Shown here piece by piece: positions 59,692 to 64,000 of a stretch of 64,000 bases of DNA (position 1 is the stretch's first letter; every line of letters starts with the position of its first letter). Below the pieces are notes generated by a model. The model had not been told where the DNA came from. It did not search any database and saw only the letters and a program-made list of their open reading frames with translations. Source of the DNA: Sclerotiophoma versabilis. Taxonomy: Eukaryota > Ascomycota > Dothideomycetes > Pleosporales > Didymellaceae. The position numbers and the translations under genes were made by a program. Location of the stretch: NCBI GenBank assembly GCA_012274445.1, contig JAAROD010000011.1, positions 868,001 through 932,000 of the forward strand. Direction: 5' to 3'.

Positions 59692-61557
59692 ATATACCTT
59701 ATAGGTAAGCTGCGTATATAGGTAAGCTGCGTACTTTTACTAAGACTATACTAAAACACTACTCCCCTACTAATACCTTAATAACAGCGCTAGCTAAACG
59801 CATTAAAAGAAGCTTAGATATAGCTTATAGTTTAAGCTTTTAAAAGAGATATAAAGCTTTTTCTATAACACGCAGCAGCTATTTATAAGGTCTTTAAGAC
59901 TATACTATACAACTAATATACTAGACAACCTTTACACGCTAATACTATAGCTAACTTATAGAATCTAACTAATACTAAGAAGTAGGTAATTATTAAGTAT
60001 ATACTTAAGCTAGTTATATAAGGATTTTCTCTAAGGCTTATAGCTGTAGCTAATATAGCTAATTCTTTATGCGCTAAGTATAATCTAGGCTATATTAGCA
60101 TAAACTAGCTTAGTACGTTTATTAAGCGCTAACTAGAGCTTATAGTAAAGTTTAATTAAAAATATAACTATAAGAAAGCCCTCTGCAAGAATTCTAAGGT
60201 AATCTAGAGCTAGTTTAGCTTAGTAGCTAATATTAAAGCTAAGTATAGTATCTAGAATAATAATACCTATAACTTTAATAAGGCTAGCTTTATAATAGGT
60301 GTTATATTAATAGAGGTAGTTATTATAGCTTTAGAGTAATAAAGATAGCTAAAGGTAGTCTAGCTAGGTAATAGAGAGTAGATAATAGTTATATAGAGCG
60401 TTAATACTAAAGGTTAGGCTATTCTACTCTTTATTATTTTTAAGGCGTGCTACTACCTCTCTTTCTAGTATAAAGAAGAGGACCTACTATAGAATTAGAA
60501 AATTAGAGTCTCTAATAATAGCTAGACTACTAATAAGCTTAGTTTAGACTAGCTAAAGTACTTTAATATGTATATAAAGGAGTATACTATTAGTGCCTAC
60601 TATCTACTAGTTATTAATAGCTATAAGAGCTATAACTTACTTATATTCTAGTAATACTATAAGAATAATAAGATTATTACTACCTATATACCTTCTTACT
60701 TATTATACCTCCTATAGCCTCTTAATATAGGTTGTTTTACCTCTTTAAAGAAGGTATATAGGCGCTAAGCTAAAAACCTTATCTATAACTAGATTAACTA
60801 TATTATAAAGGTTAAGTTCCTACTATACTTTATAGCAGCCTTTAAGGCTTTATTTACCTCTAGTAATATCTAAGGAGGGTTCTAAGAGGCTAGACTAGTT
60901 CTATTTAACCTAGAATAGGTTATATTAACTCTTAATATAAAGCTGTATACTCTATTACTATAACTTTCTATTAATAATACACTCTAGTAGTTATAGACCT
61001 CTAGTAATACTCTAGAACTTAGGTTGCAATTAATGCTTATAAAGATAAGAATTTAGAGGTATATAGATAGCTTACCTACCTTTATAGTTAAGGTATTTAA
61101 GAAGGTCTTAAAGAGAGTAGTAATAATTGCATATAAGCTAGTATAAGTATAATAGAAGATTACTAAGCTTTAAGTAGTAAATAAGGCTACTTTACGCTAG
61201 AAATTATATAAGAAGAAGTAAATTAAGGTAGAAGAGACCTTTATAGTTAAAGAGGGCTAGTAGATAACTACTCTTAAGAAATTTAGAGTATATAGTAATA
61301 GTAAGAAGTAAAAGAAGAGGGTACGCGCTAAAGAGGCTAAGTCCTTCTAATAACACTATAGACAGTGTAGAGAGACTAGGTATAACATGCAAATATATAA
61401 GAATAAAGTAGAAAAGGTCTCTAAGTAATATTAGAGGTTATTCTGCTCTATGCAGTGTTAGAGTAGGTTGTTATAGGCTATAATAGAGTAGGTTTTAGTA
61501 TAGTCTTAGTAAAAGCACATAGCTTACCTGTGTATATAGCTTACCTATAAGGTATAT
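59692..61557 (+). mobile_element. pogo/Fot1-type DNA transposon, complete, RIP-inactivated (1866 bp)
   Basis: It is flanked by TA (59690-59691 and 61558-61559) and inserted in the gag region of Gypsy family D. Terminal inverted repeats of about 66 bases begin ATATACCTTATAGGTAAGCT and contain a directly repeated subterminal unit. A plus-strand transposase frame fills most of the interior, ending in a basic tract and a zinc knuckle near 61340-61410. Many TAG/TAA codons stand where Gln is expected. Length and structure are typical of fungal Fot1/pogo elements. Confidence 0.85.
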
Positions 61558-64000
61558 TATAGTAAGTAAGGCTACTATATAAGAGATTATTAATTAAAGA
61601 ATAAGGTAGTTTAATAACTTAATATACTAACCTGCAGTAATATAAATACTAGTAATAAATAGAAGATTCTTACTAATAATATAGAACGTCTTATAGAAGA
61701 CTCTAAGACTAGATCTAATAATAACTATATTAAGCTATCTAATAAAGATATATAGAATATCTAAAGCTAAGCACCTATACTATACTAGAAGTTAGATAAA
61801 TAGTAGAAGTATTTATAGAACCTAATAGAATAACTATTAGAATAAATAAGATAAGTATATAAATAAGGACTAAAGGTGTGCAGGTATAAGCAGCCTATAA
61901 TGTCCTAATAACTACGTAACACTGCTAGATAAGAAGTAGATAGAGGTATTACCTACGCCTCTAATACTAAAGAAAGTTAGTATAATATAGATATACGCAA
62001 ATTTAATAAGCACACTAAAGTAGAATTAGCACGTTAAGAATTCTAAGATAATAATAATACCTTTTAAACAAACTATAAACAGATTACTAAAAGTATTAAT
62101 AAGAGACTATAATAAATAGCACTTTAAACTTATATAGGATAATAATAGGTTAATAACCTAAGTAAGTCCTAATAAGATTAGTAGAAGTATAAGTTTAATA
62201 AGCTTAGTACTAGTAACTATACTATATAATAGGAGCTTAAGTAATAAATAAAAAATAACTAAAGTAGAAATAAACCTAACTTTAACAGAAAGCTAGTATT
62301 ATATCTAAACTTATAACTAGACTATACCTTAAACTACTAAAATCTAAATTATAAAAAGCTATTATAGATAGTATATGTATATAACGCCTGTTATATATAT
62401 AAATTAGAAAAACTAAAAAAGAAATAGTTTCTAACTTCTAGTACTATATATAGGAAATAATAGTATAATTATAAGAATAATATATATAAAATATACTTCT
62501 AGAATAAGTATTCTAAGCTATACTTTCTAGGTATAGATAACTATTAGGTAATTATATATATATAATTAGTTATTAACAGCTTCTACTATAATCTATATTA
62601 GTAATATTACCTTAACCTAAACTATAAACTATATAAAGGTAGTAAGATTATTTATAGATTTAGTAATAAGGAGACTTTTTTAGGTAAGTACTAAAAGAGT
62701 GCTCTGCTAAGTAATCTCTTAATACTATTAGAGATAGCTTACTTATTAGACTATCTATTAAGTTAAATAGAGTAGTATTATTAGTACTCTTAGACTTAGA
62801 AGCACAGGTAAACTATATATTCTAGATAGTAATATACTAAGTAGGTCTTATACTATGTATAAAGGAACATGCCTACTTACTCTAAGTAGCTAATAGAGAA
62901 TTAATACTAAAAGAGCTATATATTATATATAAAGTAGTAGTAGCCTCTCTAGAAATATAGAGGCACTATAAGAAATTAACTCTAAACGTCTTTATAAAGG
63001 CTATATATAATATTATACTAGAACTTTTCTAGTTATAAAAGTATAATCTAGAAATAGACTAGATATAGAAATAACTTTTATTAAGATAATATAACTTTAG
63101 TACTAATATATTAAAGCCTACGCAGCGCATGTTATAGCTAGTAGATAAGAAGAAGATTAATAATATCTCTTTAATATATAAGACATGCTAAGATAGAGTA
63201 GTTAACTATATAGATAAAGAAAGCCCTTCTATAATAGTTAAGGAGAATAAGAGTATACCTTCTAGTATACTAAATATATATAGATAGTATACCTAGATAT
63301 TTAAAGAAGAGTTATCTATAAAAGTGCTACTTAAGTATTAACCTTAGGATTATAAGATTAAACTTAAGAAAGAGAAAGAACTACTCTTTAGGCCTATATA
63401 CTAGCTATCTAAGAAGAGACTTAAGATACTATATAAGTATATTAAGGAAAACCTTATAAAAGAATTTATCTAGAAATCTAAATCTCTAGTAGAATCCTCT
63501 ATTCTATTTATACTAAAGAAAGATAGTAAGCTAAGGCTTTGTATTAACTACTAGAAGTTAAATAATATTACTATTAAGAATTATTACTTACTATCTAATA
63601 TATCTAAGTTATAGAACTAGCTATTAAGAGTAAAGTTCTTTACTATACTTAACTTATATAGAGTATACAACCTTATATGTATAAAAGAAGGTAAAGAATA
63701 GAAGATAGTATTTAGAACCTATTATAGTTATTATAAGTATATAGTTATACTATTTAGGCTAACTAATACACTAGCAGTATACTAGGCATTAATTAATAAT
63801 ATACTGCGAGCATACCTAGATATTATAGTAGTAGTATACCTTAATAATATTCTAGTATATAGTAAGATACTAGAAGAATATAAGGTCTATATATAATAAG
63901 TATTAGAATACTTAGTAATAGCAGACCTTAGGCTAAAGCTAGAGAAGTGTAAATAGTATAAGAAGGAAGTAGAGTTCCTTAGCTATATTATAGGAAGATA

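Larger units (their letters stand above)
58407..64000 (+). mobile_element. Gypsy LTR retrotransposon (family D), runs off the right edge
   Basis: A 5' LTR (about 58407-58793) is followed by a gag start (ATG near 58859), the pogo insertion at 59692-61557, and then pol. The plus strand reads a reverse transcriptase with CVNYQKLNNITIKN near 63540 and YLNNILVYS at 63837-63863, both RIP-altered forms of the Gypsy motifs. Stops occur throughout. Integrase and the 3' LTR lie beyond the window. Confidence 0.85.

Noticed and set aside
61204..61392. Minus-strand hydrophobic 62-codon frame
   Set aside because: It is opposite the pogo transposase C-terminus, and its Leu/Ser-rich reading is an artefact of AT-rich sequence.

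Overview
The window is a filamentous ascomycete chromosome segment, most likely from a Pleosporales-type Dothideomycete. This is inferred from short GT-AG introns of about 45-70 bases, the gene families present, and a two-compartment layout. Gene-bearing DNA of normal composition covers 1-21.3 kb and 46.9-55.3 kb. AT-rich blocks at 21.35-46.85 kb and 55.29-64.0 kb are almost free of CpA/TpG and full of TAG/TAA stops, which is the signature of repeat-induced point mutation (RIP) acting on transposons.

Left gene block (1-21.3 kb): a CFEM-domain PTH11-type membrane receptor (218-1700, +); a very long NACHT-ankyrin STAND protein of NLR type (1881-8009, -); a mitochondrial class-III aminotransferase (8413-9870, -); a two-helix DUF6594 membrane protein (10998-12181, -); a retropepsin-like aspartic protease-fold protein (13996-15356, +); and a siderophore-iron transporter of the MirB/SIT family (17364-19272, -). 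The transporter's upstream region carries two exact ATCWGATAA sites, the motif of the iron repressor SreA. Next to the first AT-rich block lie decayed reading frames with C-to-T type stops.

First AT-rich block: nested LTR retrotransposons that can be ordered from matched LTRs and target-site duplications. Copia copy 1 (24172-31758, 269-bp LTRs, TSD ACTTC) lies inside a Gypsy element. That Gypsy element lies inside an older Copia copy, which also holds a second Gypsy (36743-43497, 187-bp LTRs, TSD AGCTA) and a 206-bp solo LTR (TSD GATAT). Ends of a pogo/Fot1-type DNA transposon sit at both outer edges of the block.

Island (46.9-55.3 kb): the most interesting part. A subtilisin-family protease with a helical-repeat N-terminus (49875-52084, +) is convergent, 47 bp away, with a gene that I read as a fungal gasdermin-like protein (HET-Q1/RCD-1 type; 52132-53032, -). 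Paired gasdermin and protease genes form a regulated-cell-death module in other fungi. Next to them are a Pro/Gln-rich single-pass membrane protein and two truncated genes, a glutathione S-transferase and a mitochondrial carrier, that meet tail to tail.

Second AT-rich block: a third Copia copy carrying a 424-bp near-palindromic MITE and another small insertion, then a plus-strand Gypsy element that runs off the right edge and contains a complete, RIP-damaged 1866-bp pogo transposon. No rRNA, tRNA or CRISPR array was seen. All exon structures were worked out by eye from splice consensus and frame continuity.
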